In this document: one piece after another, positions 37,045-49,025 of the stretch
Numbering within the stretch: the first letter of the stretch is position 1
How the letters are laid out: every line of letters starts with the position of its first letter
Source: Psoroptes ovis
Lineage: Eukaryota; Arthropoda; Arachnida; Sarcoptiformes; Psoroptidae
Reading direction: 5' to 3'
NCBI GenBank assembly: GCA_002943765.1
Contig: PQWQ01000001.1
Span: forward strand, 5,119,501 to 5,183,500
DNA length: 64,000 nt
Translations under genes and position numbers: made by a program
Notes under the pieces: model-generated
Told to the model about the DNA's origin: nothing
The model's database searches: none
Seen by the model: the letters and a program-made list of their open reading frames with translations, nothing else

Positions 37045-38662
37045 ATTTTTTCTTCTTCCTTTGCTTCATTCAAACCATCATTATTTGGCAACAATTGAAG
37101 ATAATTTCGTAAAATAAGCGGAAATTTTAGAAATTTTAAAATTTCATCGGATGATGCACAAATAATAACAATTATGATGAGATAATACGTGAGAAAATGA
37201 ATAAATTGAAAACAAAAAAAAATTTAAAATTTAAATGAATTTAAAATTGAACATTATTATTTGTTGCTGTTGTTGTTGTTGGTGCTTGACTATTTGAAAA
37301 AATTGAATCAAATGAAATGTTCAGCAGCATTAAACCCAAAAGGAAAAAATTCTAATATTAGTAACCTAAATTATTTGTAAATTTCTATTAGATATTTGAC
37401 TAGTATAAAAGAGAAAATGAATGAATAATGATAATAGGAAAAATCAAATAATAATATATAAGAAACAATAGTATTAGGTGTTGTCCGAAAAGTTTTGGCC
37501 GATTTTCATCAGCAACTCTATTGATCAAGCGAAATAAACTTTTCGGACAACCTAATTATAAAACATACAGTCAACTGGTTTAAAATAAATTAATGTTTTG
37601 AACTGTAATTATTATTATTATCGTTATTCAAAGATAATCATAATGAAGATCTTGATCTTTTGTGTTTTTTGTAAAATAATTTTTTTGCATTTTCTTGTGA
37701 AGCAAATAATAATAATACTTGAACAAGAACAACACTTGTCATCATTGTTCAACCATTGTCTATTGATTCATCATCATCGCAGGTTCAATCGAATTGAACT
37801 TTATTCAAATAAAAACAATTTTTTTTGAATGAGATAATAAATCTTTTGTCTCTTTCTTTGTAGCTATTGTTATTGAACAAAGTAATGCTGTTGTTTAAGA
37901 AGATGGTTCACTGATTTATGATGATGATGATGATATAAGATGATTAGGTTTTTTTTTCTATTTGATCAACAATTTGAATTCGGTTCTATTCTTCTCGTTG
38001 AACAATGATTGTTTTCTTACCTGTTATTACCTTATTATCATTGTTCAAAATCAATTTTCTGTTTATTTCCATAGATTTCATTGTTTCATTCAAACTGGAT
38101 TAATTTTGATTCGAATTAGTCAATAATACTCATGTACATAATGCACGAAAAAAAAATGTTCATGTCATTCACCATACACAAAATGTCTCTCTCTCTCTTT
38201 TTGAATCGATTGAGAGATAGGTCGGTGTATTGGTGTAATTGAATTTTCTCGAAAAAAAAAAAATTTTTGAACGTATCACCATTACTCCATGATCAACATA
38301 CAGGTCATCATCGTAATCATCATCATCATTATTCATGGCAATGACTGGATCATATAATTTTCTAATTTGATTAATTAAGTAAAATAAGTAATGATGATGA
38401 GATCAAGATTTGACCGATATATTTGTATGTTATATGAGGCGGAAATTTTTTCACCCAAATTTTGAATTATTTGTTTTATGGTTTTGTTTTGAATTGAACC
38501 AGAAATCATCATTCATCGGAAATCCAATTGTATCGAATGACGTATCAATACGCCAGCGAAAATCATTTCGATAGTTTCATTATACAATAGATTGGAGATT
38601 CACAATTGGATTAGTTTTGGTTTGAAGCTTTTTTATTAATGATAATGGTAATAACATTATTT
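37045..38662. other. Spacer between Spatzle-like gene start and MICU1 gene end
   Basis: Contains one foldback element (37472) and short AT-driven frames. AATAAA on the minus strand (38632-38637), 26 bp past the MICU1 stop, is a plausible polyadenylation signal. The part near 37045-37300 must include the 5' region of the Spatzle-like gene. Confidence 0.55.
37472..37557 (-). mobile_element. Foldback MITE, class III
   Basis: Left TATTAGGTGTTGTCCGAAAAG has an extra GT; right CTTTTCGGACAACCTAAT. It lies about 430 bp upstream of the Spatzle-like start codon. Confidence 0.8.
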
Positions 38663-41062
38663 CTATAATTCAAATGATGTCAATGATTTCCAAACAGTAT
38701 GCATTATCTGTAGGAATCCAGTATCTTTAGGTTTTGTGAGGCCACGACGTAATCTTTCTTTCATGATTGCAATAAATTCTTTATGACTTAGTTGGCCATC
38801 CTCTGTGAGTGGAACAAAAACAAAACAAAACAAAAAATGAAACAATGAGATTATTATATTAAGATTGATTATGATGATAAAAATAAAACTAAATATAAAT
38901 ACACAAGCGCAGAATGATGAACATACCATCATCATCGAACACAGTGAATACAACATCAATCAAATGATCGGATAAATCTACATGTGCAACAGTTTTAGCA
39001 ACATGTTTCAGTGTTTGTTGATCAATGGATGCACCAGCAATATGATAAATGGCTAATGCAATATCTACATCATTAATGTGTTGTAAAAAACGGAAAAAAT
39101 TTAAATAATCATCCAATGTAATACCAATATCATCGGAATTGTTTGCTTCGTTTGAATTTAAATTAAATTTATTTATAACACGTTTTTTCATTTGTAAACG
39201 TTTTTTCTCCGAAAACAATGCATATACGACCAAAAGATCGACAAAATCTAAATCACTTATTTTACCATTTATCGGGTTAGGTTTTTTACGTTCAAACTAT
39301 TGAAAATTGAAGAAAAAAAATTGAATTGAAATTCAATTAAAACACACGTAAATACCTCAAGTGTAAGCAATTCTTTTTGCAGTGTTTCTTGAAATTTAAG
39401 AAAATTATTTATTGTCAATCGTTGTTTTAGGTCTTTGCCGAAAAAATATTTCGAAACTGCTGAACTAATTCCTAATAGATTTGAAATTTAAAATATTTCA
39501 ATTATTTATTTTTTGTTGTCAACAAGGAAATTAAATTTGAATCAACCTTTATAACGTATTGCCGTTGATTTACCCATTTTTTTACCAACACTTGTTTGTG
39601 ATAATATTGCATTTTGTACTTTAGCAAATTCATCATATTCAACTTCACCATCATTGTTTAAATCAAACATACGGAATGCAATTTCAAAATTACGTGGTGA
39701 CACTAATTTGAAAAAAAAGATTGGATAATTATTTTGAATTTTAAAATGATTCAAAGTAACATACCAGATATGACTGTCAATAAAAATAGAAAATCGGGAA
39801 AATTTATCAAACCATTATTGCTTAATTTGTAGAAAATACTATCAGATTTTAGGCCAATATTTTTATTGAAATGTTTGCCCTAGAATTTTTTTTAAAGAAT
39901 ATAGTTTAAATTAATTCAAATACATAAAATAGAATGAAAACAATTAATAATAAATTCAAATGAATTCTCACAGAAGAATATTGCGAGGACAATCGATGAT
40001 TGATAAGCGATTGAAAATCATCACCATCGGACTTTTTTGTTTTGATTTGAATAAAGCAATTTGAATTGTTTTGGATTTGATAGCATGGAACATGAATGAA
40101 ACAAGACAAATAGAGACAAATTGCGATTCATTAATGGTTTTTTCAAGTGTCACAACAATACATTTGATTAAAATGATAGCAATTAGAATTGTAAAACATT
40201 CAAACTAAATAATTTAAACAATTACTTTTGACATATCGATAATATCAAATTGATCAAGACCTAAGCCATCTGGTTGACGTATGCCAGGTGTTAGTGCACG
40301 TAGAAAATCATCAGGTGTCATAAATATTTCCACTTCTTTTGTATGGTAAATAATTTTAATCGTTGCAAAATATCTGAAAATTTTATCTGGATTTGAATAA
40401 TTACGGATACGATTCTCATATTCAATAATTCGTTTATTACGAAAACCATCAGATCGTATTTCACTATAATCATAATTGAATACGGACATTAGATTTGATA
40501 TGAAATTTGATTGAAAAATCCGATGTTCTTTTTCAGTTGTAATTTTTTCTTTTCTCAAATTTTCATTATTGTAAATGTCTTGATGTGAATCAACATCTTG
40601 GGCCAAACTATCGGCCTTTTTTGGTAAATTTTGTTTTGACCATTCTTTCATTGATGACCATGAATTTTCAGCAAATTTACGTATTTTTACCGGGACAAAT
40701 TCATACCACAGAAAACGATAATCGATGAAAAATGCGCTCATATAAAAAAATGCTAATGTCAATAAGAATTTTTCCAATGCTGGACCCACTACACCTTCAC
40801 GATGCTTGACATAAGAATTTGGTGGACGAAAATTTCGTTCAAAGATGACAAATAGATTAAGATTTTTGTTGTTTAATATGAATTTCGATGGATATCGATT
40901 CGTATTTAATTTATTATTTTGAATATTACCATTACGATTTATTGAATAACGATGTTTAATAACCAAAATTGATTGATTATTTAAAAAATGATATTGATTT
41001 GATCGATACAATAAATTGAAACAAGATGGACATTTTGATAGAATCATTTTTTGGGTGAGCAT
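38663..41062 (-). CDS. MICU1: MICU1-type mitochondrial calcium uptake regulator
   Basis: Six exons: 40226-41062, 39765-39879, 39547-39702, 39356-39471, 38927-39296 and 38663-38802; all reading phases join, giving about 577 residues. MICU1 sits in the intermembrane space and gates the mitochondrial calcium uniporter through two EF-hands. Family landmarks in order: a membrane-like segment (LLTLAFFYMSAFF, about residue 95-107), RIIEYENRIRNYSNPDKIFR, FMTPDDFLRAL, GLGLDQFDI, SDSIFYKLSNNGLINF, EF-hand 1 loop D331-E342 (DLNNDGEVEYDE), YFFGKDL, a helical linker, INDVDIALAIYHIAGASID, EF-hand 2 loop D529-E540 (DDDEDGQLSHKE), and RRGLTKPKDTGF. Both EF loops keep the ligand positions. The N-terminal region is longer than in human MICU1 (476 aa). 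The C terminus ends WKSLTSFEL: Ser571 sits where human MICU1 has the Cys that bonds MICU2, and the helix is short. The intron 3 donor is G|GTTGAT, a weak match. A polyadenylation signal lies just downstream. Confidence 0.93.
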
Positions 41063-41331
41063 TAATATTATTAAACCGATTGAATTTAATTTAAAATTAT
41101 CATTTTTTCTGGACTAGAATTATCAAGTAATTTTGTAAACAAAATCCGAGAAATTAATTCAGCAAAATATTCTGAAATAAAAACAATGAAAATCCTTATG
41201 ACAAGCGATAGATGGTATCATAATCTAATTGGTTAAAGGCATTCAAAGAAAATTCAGCTGATTTGAAATTTGGTTTTTTGGAGATTTTCATTTTGAATTT
41301 AAAACTTACCACCAGCATTAAATTTCAAAAC
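41063..41331. promoter_or_regulatory. Shared divergent promoter region, MICU1 / OCIAD1
   Basis: Only 269 bp separate the two start codons, which point away from each other, so both transcripts must start within or close to this interval. No TATA box or named site was assigned with confidence. Co-regulation is inferred from geometry and the mitochondrial location known for both families. Confidence 0.5.
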
Positions 41332-43453
41332 ATGAATTATCCAAATCCATATTCAAATCAAAATCAAAACAATGATTATGGTAATTATCCATCACCGCCG
41401 AACACAAATGATTACGGTGGAATGAAATTAAATCCACCATACGATCAACAGCAGCAACAACAAAGATTACCAATGAACAATAATCAAAATCCAATTGAAA
41501 ATCGATCGTACCCGCGTAATTACAATGAAATGCTCGAACAACGTGGTATACCGGCAATTTCGGCCGAAGATATTAAAATTTTACGTGAATGTGGCCGTGA
41601 AAGTATGATATATCGATGTAAGTCTCATTAAAATTTATTCATTTATTCATTGATTAAGATGTAATGCTTAATTATAAAACATATAAACAAACGAATACAA
41701 GATTACATTTCAAATAATCAGTAAATCAGTAAATCACATTTGAAAAACAGAAAAAAATTAATGAATGAATGAAATTTATATCGTTTCCTACACAAATACA
41801 CTCGAAATACGATAACCATAAGATTTTAAATTTAAATTCAAATTCCATTCATTTAAATTTGAAAAAATTTAAAATTTATGACCATTGACGATTTGAAATG
41901 GTCATTCAGAAATATTTTATTTTTAAAAGAAAATCTGTTTTCATCCAATGATTTTCAAGCATTTTGATGAATCTCAACTAAAATGCATTTAACCATCTTC
42001 CTGAATGGAAAATTTGAATTTTTGAAATATTTAGAATGAGCCTAATTCAATATGACACACTATGAATGTTGTTCAATTGAATGATGGAAAAATGTCAAAA
42101 TATTTTTTTTTTTTTTTGAAAAAAAATGTAATGAATAATCAAGCCAATAGCCTGATGATGGTGATGTTGGTGATGGGTATGCGTCGACCATACCTTGAAA
42201 ATTTTTATTTTTATTTTTCTTGGTCGTGTGTCAAATGAATTTAATTTTATTTGATTTAGTTTTTTTGGGGTATTTCAATTTATTTCAATTCAAAGCCATT
42301 TTGTAAGAACTTTGATAAGAAAACATGAAATGATGTTAAAACATTTTGAAAGATGATAAGGTCAATGAATATATTTTTTTCAAATTTTTCAAAACAAATT
42401 CTTCTTCTTGGCTGTATTAATGTGTGTCTATACACAATTTTTAATGATGTTGATGTTGAATGCTAAATGTTGTTGCTGTCGCTGATCATAATGATAATGA
42501 AATGTTTGATTTGCCATAGTAAATTTCGTATTTTATTTCGTATTTTCATTTGTTTGTCCATGACTGTTGACATTAATCACATTTGAAAAGAGTACACTTT
42601 TCTTCAGTTAAGGTTTTTCAAGTTTTGTTTATTTTATTAGGTTGTCCGAAAAGTTCATTCGGCTTAATCCGATAGAGTTGCACATAAAAATCGGCCAAAA
42701 CTTTCCGGACAATCTATTATTTATTTTTATTTTTATTATTATTAGTCGAAATTAACATTAATCAATGTAGACAAAAATAACAACAATAATAATGCATGAA
42801 TGCATGCCCGATGATGTTTATTTGTTTGTTTCAAAATTTAATTTGATAAAATTTTTTATACATTTATTACCCCCTTCCTTCATAAAGGTATACCAATAAC
42901 AGCAGCATTATGTGCAGGTCTTATGTATACAGCACGAGTGAAACAAATACAACCGAAATTCTATCATTATTTAGGTGCAGTGTTTTGTGGCTATTTCACT
43001 GGAAAACTAAGTTATCGTTCAGTTTGTGAAGATAAGCTAATCCGATCACCATCACAATCACCCTTTGTACAATCACTGCGTAAACGTAAAGGTCTATTTG
43101 TTGAAGGTTATGATGGTAACAATATGCCACAAGATTATGATCCATCATCGCAATCATTTGGATCAATGCAATCACCAATCGCTTCATCACCGTATGGTAA
43201 ACCTTTCGGTAGTGTTGGCAGTAGTGGTGGTGGTATCAATGAAATTGATGATAATGGATTTTCATCATCATCATCATCTTATTATAATCAAAATAGAGAT
43301 TCACAATATATTCATGACCCTTTTGGAACTGGTTCACCGGCTGATGATTTTTCTAGCGATAATAAAGCCAATAATCAACCTGGTTTCGGTGGTGGTAGTG
43401 TTACTTATGATGAATTAAGAAATCGTAATCGATCTGCTTATAAAAACCTTTGA
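41332..43453 (+). CDS. OCIAD1: OCIA-domain protein (OCIAD1/asrij homologue)
   Basis: Two exons, 41332-41617 and 42888-43453, phase 1, about 283 residues. OCIAD1 proteins are membrane proteins of endosomes and mitochondria; Drosophila asrij maintains blood-cell precursors, and human OCIAD1 acts in respiratory complex III assembly. The N terminus is Asn/Pro/Gln-rich. The OCIA domain spans the splice: ISAEDIKILRECGRES, then YRCIPITAALCAGLM, then FCGYFTGKLSYRSVCEDKL, with two hydrophobic segments. The extreme C terminus (VTYDELRNRNRSAY) matches the family's conserved C-terminal motif. The middle is Ser/Gly-rich. The Met at 41332 was chosen because the in-frame upstream extension (from 41263) is a hydrophobic AT-driven stretch inside the divergent promoter. 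The 1,270-bp intron, long for this window, holds one foldback element. AATAAA at 43562 is a likely polyadenylation signal. Confidence 0.92.
42636..42720 (+). mobile_element. Foldback MITE, class III, inside OCIAD1 intron
   Basis: Left ATTAGGTTGTCCGAAAAGTT, right CTTTCCGGACAATCTATTA. It is the only copy found inside a confirmed gene and would be transcribed in the pre-mRNA. Confidence 0.83.
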
Positions 43454-44261
43454 AATTCGTAAAAAATTCAAAAATAATCAATCTTAATCGATCGATATTT
43501 AAATGAATATTTTCGTAAAAATGGTAGATTTATTTTCAAATAAAAATATTTCAAAAATATGAATAAACAATGAAATAATTACAATTTTAAAAATGAAAAG
43601 GGTTCACCCTACTAAAAGGTTTCAATTATCAAGCTTTCCAAAGCAATTTAAAGGTCAAAAATTCATTTCAAAAGAGTTGAAATTCATTTTCCAATGTTTT
43701 TTTAATGTCAAATAGCGCAGCCAAAGTGCACGTGAAACAAATATCGATTCTCAAACTCGTGTTTTATTCATTCATTTAAATATTTATTCATAATTTTGGA
43801 AAAATATGAATCGTAAATTGTACAAATGCTTTAAATGCTCCGTTTTTAAATGTATTCCATCTGAAAACCATTTGAAAAACCATTTGAAAAAACATCAATT
43901 TACTCAATTCAATTATCACATACTTATCACAATCAATGGTAACAATTGATAACAGAATTGAATTTCGCATTCATATTCGGGGTGAATTACATGTGTGTGT
44001 CTACACAAATATAAATGGAAATATTTGAAATGTAGTGAGATAATCGTTCATATAAATACTCCGTAGCTTTTATTTAATCATTATTATTTCGATTTTGCTT
44101 CGCACTTTCGAATATCTCAAAAATATGTTTTGAGAATCCATTATCATTATTATGATTGTTTTCAAATTTCGATTTGTAGTTTGTATTGTTTTGTATTATT
44201 ATTATACAATTTAGAAAATTACAAAATACATTAACAATATTAAAAAAAAAAAAAAAATAAA

Positions 44262-44347
44262 TATTAGATTGTCCGAAAAGTTCATTCGGCTTAATCAATC
44301 GGAGTTGCTCATGAAAATCTGCTAGAACTTTACGGACAACCTTATAG
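44262..44347 (+). mobile_element. Foldback MITE, class III
   Basis: Left ATTAGATTGTCCGAAAAG, right CTTTACGGACAACCTTATA, just after a poly-A tract. Confidence 0.81.
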
Positions 44348-44475
44348 AATAATGAATGCATTCATTTTCTGTTATTTTCGAGACTAAACAATAGTGGCAA
44401 ATAATACAAATTCGGTGTATACACACTCGGTTATTCTGGACTATAGTTTGGATTCATGGAAATTTTCTCATTTTT

Positions 44476-44564
44476 CCTTCCACAGTAGAATAAGGCCCCA
44501 AAAGCAGTAGCATTTGCTGGCCTTATGATTACGACTTTTGCTACTGCATTGTTGAAGCTAAAGC
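44476..44564 (+). pseudogene. Possible OCIA-domain exon relic
   Basis: Reads NKAPKAVAFAGLMITTFATA then LLKLKLVNFNINDDR-stop. PKAVAFAGLM resembles PITAALCAGLM of the OCIAD1 second exon, and the underlying bases (CCAAAAGCAGTAGCATT, GGCCTTATG) also resemble it. An upstream T/C-rich tract ending CACAGTAG could be an acceptor. It lies 1 kb past the OCIAD1 stop on the same strand. It could be a decayed partial duplication, an alternative last exon or chance; the rest of the OCIA domain (GYFTGKLSY) is absent. Confidence 0.22.
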
Positions 44565-44617
44565 TGGTGAATTTCAATATCAATGATGATCGTTAATGTT
44601 ATTTGTTTCGATGAGAA

Positions 44618-44699
44618 ATATTAAGTGGAAAGTTCTGACCGATTTTCATGAACAACTTTATGCGATTAAGCCGAATGAACTTTTCGGACAGCCTAATAA
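44618..44699 (-). mobile_element. Foldback MITE, class III, left end deleted
   Basis: The left end reads ATTAAGTGGAAAG: about seven bases (the TTGTCCG part) are missing. The right end CTTTTCGGACAGCCTAATA is intact. Confidence 0.78.
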
Positions 44700-44895
44700 A
44701 AAAGGAAAAAATTTCAAGCTGATTTTGTCATTTTTTTTTTCGCTTTATACTTTCTATCTTCCAATGACAGTCGTCTCCATACAATTCATTCATTCATTCA
44801 TTTTCCGAAGTATTTTTTGAACTATTCTTTCGAAATTATAATCTAATTTTAAATCCATTCGTTATCGAAATTTTTCGTTTTTTTGATTCTGATAT

Positions 44896-44988
44896 ATATT
44901 AGGCATGTCCGAAAAGTTCATTCGGCTTAATCGAATAGAGTTGCTCATGTGAAAATCGGCCAAAACTTTTCGGACATGCCTAATATAT
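44896..44988 (+). mobile_element. Foldback MITE, class III, symmetric variant
   Basis: Both arms carry the same change: AGGCATGTCC at the left and GGACATGCCT at the right, instead of AGGTTGTCC/GGACAACCT. The TIR is perfect for over 20 bp and runs on into flanking ATATAT. Confidence 0.87.
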
Positions 44989-45258
44989 ATATGAACATTT
45001 GATCTAAATGGTGGTGGATGCTTTTCGTTTTGTTTCGTTTTTCATTTGATTCAATTCAAATCAATTCAAATTATTTCCAATGGATGGTGGCAAATGGAAA
45101 AATTGAAAGCTCGAAAATTCGTGAATTTCTGATCGATGGACATGAATGCATACACACACACACACACAGACACATAGCACTTTTCCATTTCGGTGTAATT
45201 AGATTACGTTTTAGATTTGTTTCACTTTTTTTTGAAAATTTTCAGTCATTCTCTTCTA

Positions 45259-45344
45259 TTTTAGGTTGTCCGAAAAGTTTTTGCCGATCATATCGTAGGG
45301 AATCGTGAGAAAATCGGCAAGAACTTTTCGGACAACTTAATATT
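45259..45344 (-). mobile_element. Foldback MITE, class II
   Basis: Left TTTTAGGTTGTCCGAAAAG, right CTTTTCGGACAACTTAATA. Interior GATCATATCGTAGGGAATC. Confidence 0.84.
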
Positions 45345-45886
45345 TTTTTTTTTCTTCCTACAATTCAATCGCATTATATCAATTGTCATTGATTCTATTA
45401 TTATTATTATCATTATTTTGAATTTCAAAAATATTTTTAATGCATCCAAAATTAATGCATTGCAGCGTTTCAATGAATTGCTTTATTGAATTTGATCTGT
45501 CTCTTTGATTTGATTTATTTATTTCGATTAATTTGAACGAATGTTTGATATGTGAATGTTTGATTTTAATCTCTTTTGTTGAAGAATTTTATTTGAATTT
45601 TTGGCTGATTTCTAAAAATGACAAAATTCAATTATCATATCGTGTGTATGTATCATGCAGATTAAACTTCACAAAAAGTAAAGGTTTCAAGGCTATACAT
45701 TGCTTGAATTGTAAGTAATTGTAATTGTAATTGAAAATGATATGCACCCATTTGACACCTTAATTATGTGAAAAATTGTGAACATATGAAAATTTTGAAA
45801 TAAAAAAAAATAGTCATAAAATTATTATGATGATGATGATGATAATTTCTGCTGCAGCATCCGCTCATAAAATTAATAATAATAAA

Positions 45887-45974
45887 ATATTAGATTGTCC
45901 GAAAAGTTTTTGCCGATTTTCCGGATGATTTTCTACGATATAACCAGTGAAAAACTTTGCGGACAACCTAAATA
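45887..45974 (+). mobile_element. Foldback MITE, class II
   Basis: Left ATTAGATTGTCCGAAAAG, right CTTTGCGGACAACCTAAATA. Interior GATGATTTTCTACGATATAA. Confidence 0.82.
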
Positions 45975-47019
45975 TTTCAACATTGGTCAGACATATCCTC
46001 CAAATGTTTGCTTCCCCGCAAAATTTACAAGGGTATTACACACACACAGTCACACAACAAAATGACATTTTCACTCTGATTGACATTCAATTTATTATTG
46101 TCATTCGAATAACGATCAAGATTCAAGATTATCTTGATCCAAGGGTCGTCATTCTATGTCCATGGACATTCGATTTTAATTCGAATTGAATGATTTGTGA
46201 TTAGCCAAAGACATACTTACATGTCAAACGATGTCCTACTGTGTGTGTGTTGATGTTAACTGATTATGATAATACAATCATTATTGTTATGCATATCAAT
46301 TTCATAAATATTTAAGACACTCGTAAAACTGGTCAAATTTTTTTTTTTTACAACCAAAGATATTGTCAACATTGTTTGATTAGTGAAAATTTAAATCTTT
46401 GGGCATAAAAACAATAATCTTCACTGAATCTATTATTAAACCATGATGGTTCAGCCATAATTTTAATCAATAAATAACTCAAACTCTCAGATAACTCGAA
46501 TAGAAAATGAAGAAATTCTCAAGATTTATGATTCTCATCATTCTTGATTAAGGTCGTTGTTTTCATTTTATATTTGTTTTGAAGGTGAAATTTTTCAAAG
46601 AAAATTTCAATTCAAAAATTTCAAATTTTCAAATCGAATGATTATTATTTGGTTTTGCTTCAACGACCATAATATATAATAAATGAATGGTATTTCGATC
46701 ATTTTGGTTTGAATTTTCATTTATTTCTATCTATCATCAACCAGATAATCATAGGCTTGGCTGCTGACGCTGCTGTTGTTGCATTTAAGCTGCATTCTAA
46801 TCGATGTTTGCTTGCTTGCTTATTATCAAAGTTTATTTGTTTGTATTTGTTTACCTGTTTTTTTTCGAAAATCGATATTTCAATCATTCAAAATGGACTC
46901 GAGGAAAAACAAATAAACACCTACCGGTGGCCTTACATCAATCGAAGTTGAAAAAACACTATGATTAGTATTACACCAAAAAAAAAAAACTATTATTATT
47001 ATCTATGGGCAAAAATATT

Positions 47020-47106
47020 TATTATGTTGTCCGAAAAGTTTTCCACCGATTTTCCAATTATTTTCTATGATATGACCGGCAAAAATTTTTCGGACAACTC
47101 GATATT
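47020..47106 (+). mobile_element. Foldback MITE, class II
   Basis: Left TTATGTTGTCCGAAAAG, right TTTTTCGGACAACTCGATA. Interior CCAATTATTTTCTATGATAT. Confidence 0.8.
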
Positions 47107-48597
47107 AGAAAAGAAAAATTTTCTTCGCATGGAAATTGATTGCAAATGATTTGAAATGATGTTATCTTTGAATGAATGACTGAAATTTTTGAAAAAAAAA
47201 ATTTGTGACAAGTGGCATGTCATTCAATATTTCCCTCGAAAATATCTTATCTTATCCGATATTCGATGGTGTACCACGACAAATCAATGTATATTTATCA
47301 ACAAACCACAACGACAACGACGACAAACAACACCCTAAAGTGCTACAAATATTAATGATACACACACATATTCAGGTATCATTATCTGCTCTCATCGTTA
47401 TATACTGGTCATCATTATCATCAAAATTGAAGGCTTTGAAATTTATCTTTGATTTGTGTCAAAAAATGGAAAAATTTTCAATTTCATTCGATTCAATTTC
47501 CATTGGTTTTGAGCTTGGAAATCTTTGGCCACAATGGGTACGTTTTCAAATACCCAATTGCAAATGACTAGTTTTTTGATTATGTTTTCTCATTATTTAC
47601 AAGGTCCCAAGAGCATTTCGGGAAAACATTTCAATTCGATTCGATTGTTTGGGAACAAAATGAACAAAACATCACACAATAAACAAACATCATCAGCAAA
47701 AAATTAGATGTGTTGAAATGATAATTTATGGTTTTTTCATCCCGTACGTAAGTTTATATTATATTTTTGAATTTTTCAAATAAACAAATCTCTAAAACAT
47801 TTTAGAGCCAAATATTCTAGAAATTTGATATTTTTGCCCTTTGAAAAAGCCCTTTTGAATAATGCAGAAACAAATCCATCTAAATCTATTATCATTTCAC
47901 TAATCACTAGTCGTTGATCGCTTTAAAATGATCAAAGAGATTTGATTATTCCTAAAAACGAAATTCAGTTCATTCAGTCTATTATTGATAGTTTTTGTTA
48001 TTTTAAAAATCTGATATAAAAGGACCAACGAAAAAAATGACAGGTGTAATCCTGACGATTTCTATTTTTTTCATATTTAATTTTGGTCAATTTGATTTCG
48101 ATGATTAGAGATTGAGAACGGTACACCCTGAGGACCCTGAAAGACCCAGGGTTATTATATTTTATTAGGGCATAATTTTGGCAAAAATTGAAAATTACTT
48201 GAAGCAAAATTATTGAATTATTATATTTTTGAAAACAATTGATTTTTTGAGCTGATTCTAATCATTGAATACAACTTTGAAACCCGAACAAATAATAATA
48301 ATAATAATAATCAAAGATTTTCAATTAATGATAATGTCATTTGTCAACATTCACATTTTTTTTGATTGGATTTTCAACATTTCAAATATTTGTATTATTT
48401 TTCTATTTTTCAAATCATCAATTGTCAATTATTATTATTATGATTATTAGTGAAAATACTAGAGAAATTTTGGCCCTACTAATGGTGATCGAAAGATAAA
48501 AAATTGTCAATCAAAAATAAGATTCACATTGATTGATAATGAATTTTTCAAAGAACATTCACCAATAGAAAATTGATAAAAAATAAAATTAGAATTA

Positions 48598-48598
48598 G

Positions 48599-48629
<31 letters not shown>
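48598..48629. repeat. (GAT)n microsatellite
   Basis: About ten GAT units; read on the plus strand it creates a poly-Asp run in a chance ORF. Confidence 0.92.
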
Positions 48630-48937
48630 AATCTACAAATAACGAGGTCTTCGATGACCGACGACTACCCAATATTCAAGTTATCATCATCACTACTACC
48701 ATTTAGTATTATAAAATGCGTTGACAGGTCAACAAAAAAAAAAGTTTATTATTATTACAATTCAGATTGAATGAAAATAAATGAAATGAAAATCATCAAA
48801 TTTAGGTTTGGTTGTTTAAAGATGACATTATCATCGTATAAAAACTTGTCATGAATTGTTTTTTCTTTTAGTTTTGCCAGAACCAAAAACTAACGAAATT
48901 CAATGATCCAATAAATTATATAGGATTAGGATCAGAA

Positions 48938-49025
48938 TATATTAGATTGTCCCATAAGTTCTTGCCGTTTTTTAATTTTTTTTTTCATTCGAAAAACAAC
49001 AAGAACTTTTCGGACAACCTAATAT
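48938..49025 (-). mobile_element. Foldback MITE, class I with hybrid ends
   Basis: The left terminus is the CCCATAAG type (ATTAGATTGTCCCATAAG), while the right is the CTTTTCGG type. It is a clear mixed-end copy among the class I elements. Confidence 0.82.

Noticed and set aside
43065..43418. 117-codon alternative frame inside OCIAD1 exon 2
   Set aside because: A +1-frame shadow rich in His, Ile and Val; the OCIA domain and its C-terminal motif lie in the other frame.
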